From: Pezizomycotina sp. ARF18
Lineage: Eukaryota; Ascomycota
Length of the DNA: 57,736 bases
Assembly (NCBI GenBank): GCA_002224055.1
Contig: AZLU01000250.1
Location: forward strand, 1-57,736
Reading direction: 5' to 3'
Under the pieces are notes generated by a model. It worked only from the letters and a program-made list of their open reading frames with translations, was not told the origin of the DNA and ran no database searches. Position numbers and translations under genes: made by a program. This document shows positions 45,815 to 56,969 of this stretch, piece after piece. The first letter of the stretch is position 1. Every line of letters begins with the position of its first letter.

Positions 45815-47253
45815 TTATTCTTGATTTGGGAAAAATACTTTGAAATGTTCAGTAGGCGGCCTATGATCCTTCTCCAGGATTTCCATCTTGTTTAGGGTGA
45901 GCCACGCAGCGTCCCTCACGCTGCCTTTTCTCGTCTCGTCCTGCATTATCGCTCTCGCCGAATCTTTCCACTTCCCCCAAGCGTCTATACTTTTCCACAA
46001 AGTCTCGATCTGATCCTGATCTTTCCAAAATGGTTCCTCAACCCTACATAAGCGGAAGAGCATCTCCCGGCAATGTCCAGGAGGCTGGGCAAGGCTTCTA
46101 TCGCAATATCCGTGACCGTTCCTGCGTATTTGTGGGGTTTCTTCCTTGGGTTGTCAACGCCATATATACGTTTATAGGGTCCGAGGGCACCCATCAAGCT
46201 CAGCTTAACCGCCTTCTTGAATGCGCGGTGGCCGTATCGCATGAGATAGGCGCTGAAGTCCACGGTGCGGTTATATTTCGCAATCTCGCGCTTTTTTAAT
46301 GGCTTCCAGCGTGGAATTACCTCTTCTTTTTTTTTTTTTTTTTTTTTTTTGGTGGAAATGTTAGCTATATTTTAGAATGTAAATCTGGGATAACTCTAAA
46401 TAGTGGGCTAAAGAAGAGTAAAATAGGAAGGAAAAGGAAACCGGCCACAAGTGACGTGTGATAGGTCGAGGCGTGGCTGAGGTGGACTGTACGATCCTAC
46501 CTACCTTCAATTCGTCCGACATAAAGCGGTATAGATAGAAATCGCAGTCGGGTTCGCCAGAAGCCCATCTTTGGAACTCTGGTTGGGTAAAGGCATAAGT
46601 TTGAAAATCCGCGATTAAGCTGGCGATGACCCACGTAGCTGCTTGAGGCATCTTGGATTTACCACAATATATTTTGTAATGAAATACCAAAACTCCCAGA
46701 TAGCACGGTTGCAGTGGTCTAATCCATCGTATACGAGGTTTAAGGGCCGTGCCATTGGCGATATCTCTTTCTCAAATTCCCGAAGCAACGCATAAACTTC
46801 TGGGCTAGATCTTTCGTACTTCCGGCCGAGTCGTCGGCTCGGCGGGAATCGAGTCTAATAACCCATATATTAACGGTGCTGCCTTTAGGAGAGACTTGAA
46901 TTGTGTTCTCTCTTCAGCATCCCAATCTTCCAGATCCTCGAGGTCCCCGCGGCAGAGAACATCCAAGAGCCCTATTTTGTCTAAGCGTAAAACCGACATA
47001 TATCGCTGGATGAAAGCGCGGGCGTGCCTGGGGTAGCACAGTCCTTCCCCAACTTCTGAAGGAACTCTTCCACAAACTTGCTGCGGATGAGATATTCCAG
47101 CTTGGCGATAACGTAGTCCCGAGTCATTATTCCAAGATCGCGATGTTGTTTTCGGTGTAAAAATTCTAGGAGTATGCAGAGGTGGCCCGACAGTTTAGCT
47201 CGCGGGCAAAATATGTAATGGATATAGCGGGAAATACTATACGTTCGCTTCAA
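45815..47253 (-). CDS. Unrecognised family, copy P1
   Basis: Minus strand, most complete of three related genes. From the 5' side: RDYVIAKLEYLIRSKFVEEF, LEDLEDWDAEERTQF, SLLKAAPLIYGLLDSIPAEP, then VYALLREFEKEI and AIWEFWYFITK. Next come MPQAATWVIASLIADFQTYA and PEFQRWASGEPDCDFYLYRF, a probable intron from about 46505 (GTAGGT), then VDFSAYLMRYGHRAFKKAV, LMGALGPYKRIYGVDNP, VTDIAIEALPSLLDIAG and a C-terminal DQIETLWKSIDAWGKWKDSA to the stop at 45815. No signal peptide or clear membrane segment. The family is unknown to me; it looks alpha-helical. Copies P2 and P3 share the middle blocks. Start uncertain, may lie up to 47390. Confidence 0.5.
46326..46350. repeat. Poly-T tract
   Basis: About 24 consecutive T on the plus strand, inside the probable intron of P1; on the minus strand, poly-A. 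Confidence 0.8.
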
Positions 47254-47279
47254 ACAAGATGAAGTTGAACTCTCTCAAA

Positions 47280-47975
47280 TCTCTTACAGCAACAGGGTCA
47301 TTCGGAGATATGTCAAATGTCAATCACAGAGCGTGGAGCGAATACTTGTACCACCTCACGAAGCCTTCTTTAAGAGGTCCGATTTAAAAATGTCAAGCGC
47401 CGGACTAATGGACGGTCTAGTCGTGTCGAAGTTCCAAGTATCACCTGACACGCCAAGCCTGTAACCACCACATTTAGATAACACTCCGAATTAGGTTTGG
47501 CATCAAAAGCGCCAGGGATTACTGATCTCTTGAAAGTTAGATATAGGAATATCTCTGAAAGTCTTCTTTAAATTAACTCCTAGAAACCGCTTCAGTATCG
47601 CCACGTAATACTCATCGGCGGCCCATTTTTCCCACTTAGACTTTGTCGAGGTATTCATGGAAGTTCTAGAGCAGGCTCGCTACGACTCAGACTGCGGCTT
47701 CAGGTATACTAACGTTAAGCGCTATTCTAATGATGATTAAATACCAGAAGTCCTCCAAGAGCTCTTCCAAGTGGTCTTCATCCCACGTGAGGTCGCCCGG
47801 TTTCCTATTTGCGATATATACTTACCATCCGTGCATCACGAAACAAGGCGTAGATATTCGCGCGTTGAAGCCTTAGTGCTCCCAAGCGTGTCGTCTGCCA
47901 GTGCATCATCGGCCGCAATCGAATCTAAAACCCGTATATCAACGACGATGCTTTTAAGAGCCATTTTATTTTCAT
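47280..47975 (-). CDS. Unrecognised family, copy P3 (partial)
   Basis: ATG 47975 opens MKIKWLLKASSLIYG, matching LLKAAPLIYG of P1 and MKFTMKAASLIYE of P2. Then, over frames, LDSIAADDALADDTLGSTKA and NIYALFRDARM, matching IYALFRDAVNE of P2. Around 47600-47740 LEDFWYL and EAA-VVASLL-NFHEYLD match the FWYF and MPQAATWVIASLIADFQ blocks of P1, with stops or breaks between. The 3' end runs into the 5' part of P1. Probably a degenerate or badly sequenced copy in tandem with P1. Confidence 0.42.
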
Positions 47976-47999
47976 TGTTCTCCGTAGCTCCAACTTTTC

Positions 48000-49872
48000 G
48001 GGTCGCAGATATGGTATATATGTCGAGGAAGTTTTCTTTATCGACGCGCAAAATCTTGTACTTGCCCGTGAAACCAAGACCGCGCGGGCCGGTTCAGCGC
48101 ATATCTCCCCACTTCTGCCATCAATTTCTCCAATACCTTTTTCTTCCTTCGATTCAATCTTTATTCTGATGACTGACGGAGTTCGTATGATATCAGACTT
48201 TGGGTTTGCTAGAGCATGGAAGCTCTTTCGTTGGCATTAATTCGAGCTTTTTTGGTAGGAGCGAGCTCTAAAAGGAGAGTTACGAAAGCTCACCACAGGT
48301 ATGAAAGTATCAATACTAATATATTATATATAAATTCCCACTATTAGACGCTATCTTGCAAGTACATTCTACGAAAAGTAGAATACACCGTGGAGCCAGA
48401 TTGGTTGTAAGAACCACGAAGCCATTTGAAACCGTCGGAGAAAAAAGGCCGTCCGTCACAGTTCATTTCTTCAATGGCAAAACAGACAAAGCAAGGTTAT
48501 GGACTAAGAGCATGAAGCCTGACACCAGAAGTGAAAACTCGAGCATTCAAGAATTAAGTTACAGAGCAAACTGGCCTGATATCTAAAAGATCCAAGTCGA
48601 CTAGGGAGCAATCACAGATTCTCCAAGTACTTTGTATCATGAAACTTAGACAGATTTAGAGAAATTTAAAGAAATTTAGTTCCGCCAGTTTCTTCGCTAG
48701 AATTTCGTCTCCTATGTTTACAGTATGAGGAATATGTGATTAAAAAAAAAAAAGGAAAAGAAAAGAAAACGGGAATGCGCCGGAATATTCTCATTAAAGC
48801 ACTTCTTCGGGACCAATATTAAAGCTGCCACAATGAAATATCTGAGCTGTCTCAATCGTTCACTGACTTTGTAAGAGTGGCGAGAGTGACACTGGGCGGT
48901 GGAATAGGAATCCGAAGCGATAGTCAAAATCTAAACTGGAGAGTTTCTGTTCTAAGGTAGTGCTACGGAGTCGGATGGCTTGTAATAAGGTATAATACAT
49001 ACAACAAGTTCAGGGCAATTGCAGGTTTCGACTGAGGTCCATTCAACTTCGCATGCGTGATGCCATGACAAAAAGAGGCAAATATCAAGTAGCTCCAAGA
49101 AGGTAATTTCAGCTCACAGAACGTTGCATATACAAGAAATATAATTATTTCGTCGCGAGTTTCGCTCTTTAGTTCTCTACTTCGGATTTAGGTTGCGTAC
49201 TCTGTATGTACTTGAACACGCATGATATTGTTCCAGCAAGTTCGGGGCAAGGTTTTGGAGCCAATCACCTCCGGCCGAGGAGTCCTAAGTAATCCAAAAA
49301 AACAACCCTCCTCTTAGTCTGATAGTATTATATTTACAGATTAAACTAATTACATTGTTTATAAATATCACGATCCCCATCGAATAACATAGGTTGTTAA
49401 CCATATAATAACCAACTTATATCGCTTTGAGACACAAGGAAGGTGACGCCCAAAACGAGCTTATTCATTGTTGCTATATAAACAGGCCACACTTAATGCT
49501 AGTCTTCTTGTCGGTCCCTTTACAGATGGCTCTGTCGAGATGTGAATATGAACCTCCTCTTAGAATAGAGAAGATTTCTCGATCAAGAAAGAATCAAATT
49601 CCAATTATTACTAAAATACCCTACCGAGCACTGAAAAAGCTATTATGTCTCTTGAACAGGCTCTATTTTAACCCAACCAACAAGTGCGTGCACTTGCCAC
49701 TATCGGCTCGTAGCCGTGAACTCAAAGGGGGATTACGATCCTTCTCCGGCGCTACCATCTTGCTAACGATGAGGCTGTAGCGTGTCTCACGTCTGGCGCC
49801 ATGGCTTCATCGTCAGCAATCTCTTTCGCAGACTTTTTCCACGGCACCAAAGGCCCTTTGCGAACTCACCTT
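48000..49872. other. Long stretch without a supported gene
   Basis: Short frames only, on both strands. Simple A-rich (48740-48770) and A+T-rich (49320-49420) tracts. Confidence 0.45.
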
Positions 49873-50839
49873 CTACGTGTTCTGTTCACTGCTCAAGTAA
49901 AAGATCATATTTCCAGCGATATCGAGCACGCTAGGCAAAACCTTTATCTCAGCATCTGTCACGGTAACCACATCCGTGTGGGAGGTGTACTGCTGTGCGG
50001 TTCTTCGACTTTGGAGTCATATATGAACTTGTATGGGCCGAGAGCGGCGAGAATACTATGCGAAACAGTCAAAGCCGCCGCCCTCTTTCTATATCGTAAG
50101 AGGTAGGCGGCGAACTTTACCGTGACATCGTACTCGGCGATGCGCCAGATGTCTTCTGACCCATATATAGGCACATTTCCTATGTTTAGCCGGTTAGTGA
50201 TTTGAGATATCAATAAGATCAGCTGAAGGAGAGAACGGGGGGAGACGCTCGGCCGTAGAAGAAACCCGATCAACGATGAAGGTCGAGAAAGATGGGAAAT
50301 TTTTGAGCCTTACTTTCTACGTGATCATTAAAAATAAGGCTAGCTTGAAAGTCGTAATCAGAACCCTACTCCATTTTTCCCATTCGGGTTGGGTGTAACA
50401 ATACGCCCGAAAAGCTGCCAGCAAGCTGCTATGACCCAGACCGCCGTTTCGGGCATATAGGTGTTTAACGCGATCATTTGATGGTGAAAAACCAAAAGCC
50501 CCACGCGATGTGCGACGTGTAGTTGGCATGCCAGTAATCCGAGGGTTTCCCTCTTTCCTTGACATTCGCTGCTTGATATTCGTTGACGGCGTCGCGAAAC
50601 AAGGCATAGATCTCCCGCACTAGATCTCTCGTGCTTGCGGCCATGTCGCCCGCATCGGCTGGGAACGAATCTAAGTGCTCGTATATCAATGATGCCGCCT
50701 TCATGGTAAATTTCATTTCGATTTATGTGTCGTGCTCCAAAACCTTGTTCTCCGAAGTGGCGTGCACCGAAGAGTTCTGCTCCGAACGGTTGTGCTTCAA
50801 GTCCGTTTCGTTATACGAGTGCTTTTGGTTATGCTCCAT
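49873..50839 (-). CDS. Unrecognised family, copy P2, frame-broken
   Basis: ATG 50839 opens MEHNQKHSYNETDLKHNR, a polar N-terminus not seen in P1, then after a break MKFTMKAASLIYEHLDSFPA, STRDLVREIYALFRDAVNEY and HIAWGFWFFTIK, matching P1. The downstream half has AYLLRYRKRAAALTVSHSI, LAALGPYKFIYDSK and VTDAEIKVLPSVLDIAG, again parallel to P1, and ends at a TAG at 49873-49875, shortly after LSSEQNT. It lacks the C-terminal block of P1. Several one-base breaks. Confidence 0.48.
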
Positions 50840-51332
50840 CTTTACAGTAAATCGGGTTTAAATTTGCTCAATCTTAAATTCTCGATATCAGTATCTGATT
50901 ATTGAAGGAACTATTAATACTTTCAACGTTGCTACCGCGTACCGCGAGCGATGTAGACCAGGAGCTTCAAAGGGATGGGAGGCATCAACATATCTTATAT
51001 ATACTTGGTTTTAATTGCTAGAAGCCTACTAAGTACGGTTTCAGACTTCATCCACCAGAGTATATCTTAGAGCGGAGGACGTCTTTTTTTTTTTTTTTCG
51101 CACTTGGGAATGTGCGTAATACCGGAAACTTGAGGCGTTTGAGCCAATCATCGTCGCGGTGCGGAGCCTCATACAAGTTTCATATTTTCGCACTTTGTGT
51201 TCGTAAATTTCTGATATTGAATTCATCGCAACTTGATCAGGCCCTTATTGCTGCTCAAATGGTGTGGGTTGTGACTTTATCCTTCGCGCTCTCAATCTTT
51301 TAATTATTTCGACGTCTTCACATACTTGAACC
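50840..51332. other. Divergent intergenic region P2 / BTB-D
   Basis: Lies between a minus- and a plus-strand gene, so it should hold both promoters. T15 tract at about 51085-51099. Confidence 0.4.
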
Positions 51333-52315
51333 ATGTCCAAAAGGATTGCCGACGAGATGCGAAGCCCGATGTTGCCCTTACCGGTTGCTTTCTCTCAGGA
51401 TCTTGGAGTGGCGGAGAGGCCGGCGAGAACGTTCCAGATATGTGAGCCGTCGGACCTCATCATACAGCTGAAGACCGATGGTCATATCCTCAATTACCAC
51501 GTATGTCGGTCGGTGCTGGAGATGGCATCGCCGGTGTTCGAGATGGTGGATGAGATGTCGAGGATGCCGAGCACGAAGAGGAGGAAACGGAACGATACGT
51601 TCGCTTTATACTCGACCTGCACGACGACCACCCAGAAGCCTTGCTTGTCCTGTTACGGGAGATACATTTACAAAATGTTCCATCTGATATCCAGTTTTAT
51701 CAGCTACTCTCTATTGCTTTATTGTGCGACAAATATGACTGCGTTCGCCCACTGGCGCCGTGGAAGGCGAGGTGGATGGAGCAGTGGCGCCGATACGGCT
51801 ACGAAGAGCGGCTATAAGGGCTTTCATCAGAAGCTATACCTAAAAAGACCCTGGTATGTATATCTTAAAATGCATAGCAGATGCTAACTTTTTATAGAGG
51901 ATATTGCCACCCGAAGAAAATTCGCGCTCACGGCTATACACTCCGTCGCGGCCAAGTTTCTGCGCGACATGGAACGGTTTGACCTTGACGACACTCCAAA
52001 GTCACAGAAACGATGCTCAACACGTGTTCCGCGGCGCTATACGGTACCTTCGTTCTTCGCGCTCGGATGGCGGGACTATGGGAAGTATTACGGCTGGAAA
52101 CTGGTCCTCCAAGATCAAGAATATGACGCAGTCTCCGTCGGTCTTGCGTGTTCTATTTTAGCTATATTAAACGCGTGCCGGTGCGCGGTCTCGATGGACA
52201 AAATCCTGGAGCACAGGCATCGCAACACTTCTTCCTTTTCGACTCGATGATAGATCGAGCTATCGATGAGCTAGAGATTCACGTTCCAGAATACCCATGG
52301 TTTGAATCCGGATAG
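51333..52315 (+). CDS. BTB/POZ protein D, frame-broken
   Basis: ATG 51333 opens MSKRIADEMRSPMLPLPVAF. Then TFQICEPSDLIIQLKTDGHI, NYHVCRSVLEMASPVFE, DEMSRMPSTKRRKRND and, one frame on, LDLHDDHPEALLVLLREIHL, QLLSIALLCDKYDCVRPLAP and WMEQWRRYGYEERL. After a probable splice at about 51900: RRKFALTAIHSVAAKFLRDM, GWRDYGKYYGWKL and a tail IDRAIDELEIHVPEYPWFES to TAG at 52313-52315. Same layout as BTB-A and BTB-E: BTB fold, basic insert, helical C-terminal part. Confidence 0.68.
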
Positions 52316-53834
52316 CGGAATCGCGTGGAGGAGACATCGACGGCCTGGGAGACCATGTAAGTACCTTAGAACCGCCGCACAAGAACTTTCTAAACAACCG
52401 GATGGACCAGACTAGTGGAACGACTTACCGACTCGATTTCAAATACTCTAGTGATTTGCAACGGCCCATGTAGATAGGACATTAGTAGGCAGATTAGGAC
52501 CCGTTTACTCGGCTTAAGCTCAGAATTTGAAGGCCGGCATGGCATTCGAGGGCGCCCAGGATTCTGCCGTGTTATCTTTTTATGTTGTATGGAATTCTTA
52601 TTAAGGTATTGGTGATCTCAGAGACTTTGGCTATCAATGAAGCAGTCGATGTATGTGATATCTCATTAGCCCCAGGCTCGACATCATTGGAACTGGCATC
52701 ATTAAAACATGCGGAAATAATATATTACAGACTGCTGACATATATCCTCTGGAGAAAATGATTAAAAAGCATCAGCAAAAAAAAAATCCGAGCGCCGGCG
52801 CAGCTCGGCGAAATAGACAACGCGGAGAGAAGCGATAAAAATCTTTTACACCGGGCGCAGAGAGCTTTAGAAGTTATGCCGGCGTAGATATACCTTTTAC
52901 CTTATATATACCTTTTATTTTAATACTTTAGCAGTTTAATTTCTAAGTATATTACTAATTCGTTACTTATTATAATCAGAAAACTAAGTTATTCTATTAA
53001 TTTTACTATATACAGGTAATAACTACTTAATATATCTAAATCTATACTTAAAGGCTAAATTATAATAAAAACCTACTTTTAATATATATTAAAATCTCGA
53101 CAAAAACTCGTTATTATTATAATATAATAAGATCTAGGTTTAGTATAAATTAAGGTTAGTTAATAAAAATATATAGAATTTATATAGAAATAATTAACTA
53201 ACCTTTATATATTTAAAATCTAAATATAAACCTATTCCGCATCTATAAAAGTCGAGTTTAACTATACTATTAGCCTGTAAGTAATAATCTAGATATATAA
53301 GTAAGAATAGCCGATTCCGTAGAGAATCTAGAGAACCTAAGTGTTTATATTGTTATAAGTAAAGATACCTGTAAGAAGTAAAGTAAAAAGACTTAGAAAA
53401 AATTAAGAAATTAAGAGGGGAACGCGTTATTTATATTATTTTATAGGTAGGAGGCTTTTTTTAGGTGGGATTTTCTAGTGTTACCCCTTAATTTTATTAA
53501 TTTGGGTATCCTACCTACCCATTTGGTACTTCTGGTGCTTCCCCACTTAAAAAAACAAATGTAAAGTCGTCTGCCGAGCACACGATAATAACGGGCGTCT
53601 TGCTATTAAATTTCTAGATCCGAGTTGCACTTATTATACAACGCGAAAAAGGCAGATGAGATTGTTGGACTAAGCATCTTTGTTCTGTTCTGATTGTTCT
53701 TGACTCCGGGTAGTTCTCTTGAATATCAGCAAAAGACGTAGTCAACTCAACATATCGGAGACTGGACTTGAACGTTATCGTAGAGCATCAAATGTCGACA
53801 CTTACATTGTTTCCCATGCTGCTGGTCCTTTCTC
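52316..53834. other. Intergenic with a RIP-like A+T-rich island
   Basis: 52880-53450 has the composition of RIP-mutated DNA (TA-rich, few CA/TG) and a large imperfect palindrome (next entry). 52780-52870 is a G+C-rich remnant. No gene is seen. Confidence 0.55.
53135..53234. repeat. Imperfect palindrome in the A+T-rich island
   Basis: AAGGTTAGTTAAT (53152-53164) and its exact complement ATTAACTAACCTT (53193-53205) flank a centre near TAGAATTTATA. Outside them TAGGTTTA (53135-53142) faces TAAACCTA (53227-53234). It may be the core of a fold-back or terminal-inverted-repeat element mutated by RIP. Confidence 0.65.
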
Positions 53835-53835
53835 C

Positions 53836-55239
53836 CTATAGTGCATATAATCCTTTGGATCCAGACCTACGATATTCTGAAAACTGGTGACGATATGGCT
53901 GTAGACGCTCCTGATCAATATTTTCTGGCCGCAGACCGCGATGTGACCCAAATTGTCTCTCGCCACCGCGACCTCGCGAGATTAAATAGTTCCAGTAGTG
54001 CTTTGAAAACGTCGATGGTGAGCATGTCATGCTCTAACCTTCGGTCACCGGGGTCTAGCTTGAGTAGTCCCATAGGCCCATACGGCGCGCGTGGAGGACG
54101 AAAATGCCGTAGCAAGTGGCGGTGCAGGTATCTGTGCAAGTAAAGCGCTTTTGGTAGTCTGAACGGTCCTTACTTGTACCACGCCTGTTAATGGTCTGAG
54201 AGGAAGACGGCGAGGAAGTGTAGGAGTAGGCGGATGACGATGATAGCATCCCGTAGTCTTCGATGCTTTGAAGGAATTTCGATGCAATCGAATGTAAGTT
54301 TACGAGAGCGTCTTTGCGGCAGCGGAGTATGTCCTCTATTCGAATTAGAATTAGTACACAAAGCCGTAGAAGCATCACTTTTATGGTTGGGGGGCTGTTC
54401 CCTACGTAGTAGTTTCTCAGGGATATCATTGTTCGAAGCCTCACGACTCCATCTCTGGATACACAATACTGAACGCGACGGTCTCTGCTATGGCTTCGCA
54501 CGCTCTGGCCGCCAGCACTAGGAGTATTACCGCCACTGCTAGAAACGACTTTCTCTAAGCCAAAGCCGATAATAAGTGCCCACGTGAGGTCTGCAAAATT
54601 TCTCGTCTCGCCGAACACGACGCATATGTGCAGCCAGCCTTCGTGGCCCTCGACCATAGCGACATCGCTCCATAATCCAGCCACTTATCCTTGTACGGCA
54701 GCAGCGCCGCGCGCAGTCGTACTTATCGCACAGGATAGCGATCGAGAACAGTTGCTCAAACTCCACGTGAGCGGTATTAATTCCGCGCGTATGTGCATCG
54801 CGCGAAACAGTAACAGGAGCGCTTCTGGATCATCGTCGTGTAGGTCCAGGTACCATGCCGTTTCGGACCCGCGCTTGCGCTTTTTAGTGGAAGGTAGGCG
54901 TGATTTCGTGTCGACCATGCGGGAAAAAACAGGAGAAGAAATTGATAGGATCGAGCGCGCAGACGTGGTAGTGCAGCACGTGGCCGTCGGTTTCTAATTG
55001 GACGATGAGGTCGGCGGCTGATTCGTCACAGATTTGAAAGGTTTTTATCGGAGTTTCCGCAAGCTCGAGATTGATTCCGCCAGGGTTTCAGTGGTAACGC
55101 TCGATGAGGTATCCGAAGACTCCGCTGGCGGTGAGGGGGCAAGATTCGGGTCTTGGGAGGGGATTGTGGTTCTTCTGTCTCCAACGAACCGCTGCTGATA
55201 GCGGCGAAAGTATAGCTGATCGGGAGAGCTCTGGTCCAT
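53836..55239 (-). CDS. BTB/POZ protein E, frame-broken
   Basis: The only BTB copy on the minus strand. ATG 55239 opens MDQSSPDQLYFRRYQQRFVG, then a disordered SSDTSSSVTTETLAESISSL. The BTB domain is spread over frames: ADLIVQLETDGHVLHYHVC, SISSPVFSRMVDTKSRLPST with KKRKR, LDLHDDDPEALLLLFRAMHI, FEQLFSIAILCDKYDCAR. From 54684: EGHEGWLHICVVFGETRNFA, then VNLHSIASKFLQSIEDY, a Ser/Tyr-rich linker (MLSSSSAYSYTSSPSSS) and a C-terminal TCTDTCTATCYGIFVLHARR, LTIDVFKALLELFNLARSRW. Stop at 53836. Same architecture as BTB-A. Confidence 0.66.
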
Positions 55240-56403
55240 CGCTTTCTAACACAATAAAGCTCTACGCGGACCAATCGGCACGTAATGATCCGATCACAGC
55301 TGAGAGAGGCACCTGAAGAGATTTCGAGAGGGTCCGTGTCAAAAAATGAAACGCGTCTGTTAAACGAAATCTCGCGATTTTGACAAAACGCGCTATATCA
55401 CGTGCGTTAATATTGCCTGATATTAGTGGTAACGCTAGTCCAAGCCCGGAAGAAATCTTAGATGCAAATGTCACCGTTGCAAATAGGCCATATTATTATT
55501 TGTCTGCACGAGTACCAATCCTTGGTTATATCGAATTGTTAAGTCCGTAGTTGGATGACGATTGCCGGGGACATTTAGCTACATCAACATCATGTTTACA
55601 ATGGACCTTGTTATTCCAAGCCCTCTAATGCGCAGCCCAATCGAACGATCTCAGCTGTAAATAGTGAACTCATGTATAGAAGTCAACTTGGGTTCGAAGT
55701 ATGGCAGTCTAAGTCTCTGCTAAGAATTTTGTGGCTATGCTGCTGATTGAGCGAGCGAAACGCTTGAGCCTAATTTCTGATCTACAGCAGCAGTCTCTCG
55801 TCGAGTCCTAAGGGCTAGCTTGGAAGCCAATGTCATATTCGGTTTTATATAATTGCACTACGACGCTATATGACTAAATTTGAGACAGCTTGTTCAAAGG
55901 TGCCTCTGAGCTATTACTTATACCTTTACATGGAACCACCCGAATGTATGGTTAGAATTCATCTCGTGCATAGTGAACAAAGGGTGTTAATGGTGAATCG
56001 AGAGGTTGATATCATAACACCACGCAACGCGGAAACCGAAGCGTCTATTGAAAAACGACTGAAACCTCATATGAGGTTACAGATATGCTCATTATGCTAC
56101 TTTACAAAAAAAATATAATACGATGTAATATAGGTCTCAAGCGGATTGTTCTTAATTTAGCTTAGATTGATTGACGTTGGCTCATGTCGGACATCCACAC
56201 TTCTTAGCCTTTTTTCCTAATATTATAAATCAATCCTGATTTGGGAGCAGAAATTTCGAGTCGCTGGAGGCGATTTATTCTGTACAAGTTACTGTTTCAC
56301 CGGAGGAACTATCCAAAGCCGGAGAGCACTTGGCGAGCGGAGATGGTTCATAGCTGAGGACTACAGCTCGCCATCAATTCTTTCATCGCGGCTGTTTAAA
56401 AGT
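55240..56403. other. Divergent intergenic region BTB-E / BTB-F
   Basis: Contains the promoters of two divergently oriented BTB genes. An 82-codon plus frame at 55870 (MTKFETACSKVPLSYYLYLY) has no recognisable feature. Confidence 0.45.
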
Positions 56404-56969
56404 ATGTGGGCCAAACGCAGCAGACCTGATAGTGAGCTCGTAACCAAACAGGGCTATGTCGTCAGCTATGTCGTGTCGAGTTCCATTCTCTCGACAGCTT
56501 CCCCAGTGTTTGCGAAGATGTTGGAGCCGCACCTACCTTACGCAAATCCACACTGGCCAATTCTAGAGATCTACGACGATGACCCGGAAACGCTATTGGT
56601 TCTCTTCCGAGCAATGCACTGGACAATAACCACGTGCCCTCAGTCCTTTATGATTTTGATGATCTGTAAAGTTGCTGTTGTGGCAGATAAGTATGACTGC
56701 GTAAAATTTTCGAGCCTGGCGGAAATGCTTGTTGGAGCCGTGGAGCAAATAGCGCTGAAGCCGGAATGGAAGATTGGTTGTTCGTGTCGGCTGTATTCGG
56801 TGACGAGAGGAACTTTGAAGAATTGTCAAGGACTCTTATCGAGGAATCTTGGGCCATTCCGACTGAGGGAGACTCGTATTACCAGATCTTGACATCGGGG
56901 AGGCCCGGGCACGATGATATGAATGAGAAGAGATATTATGCATCAGTGAACACCCTTCCTTATTCCTGA
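56404..56969 (+). CDS. BTB/POZ protein F, divergent, one frame break
   Basis: ATG 56404 opens MWAKRSRPDSELVTKQGYVV. BTB elements: SSILSTASPVFAKMLEPHLP, IYDDDPETLLVLFRAMHWTI, VAVVADKYDCVKFSSLAEML. At about 56770 the frame shifts into MEDWLFVSAVFGDERNFEEL, matching EGWLTICVVFGETRKFKEL of copy A. It ends at a TGA at 56967-56969. The basic KRKR insert of the other copies is missing (PYANPHWP instead). No full C-terminal part follows in frame; some residues near 57370-57500 (NALKSAVMAITYSMARL) could be its remainder. Confidence 0.6.

Noticed and set aside
49427-49780. 117-codon plus frame next to P2
   Set aside because: No alternative support; lies just beyond the 3' end of P2 on the other strand and has no domain.
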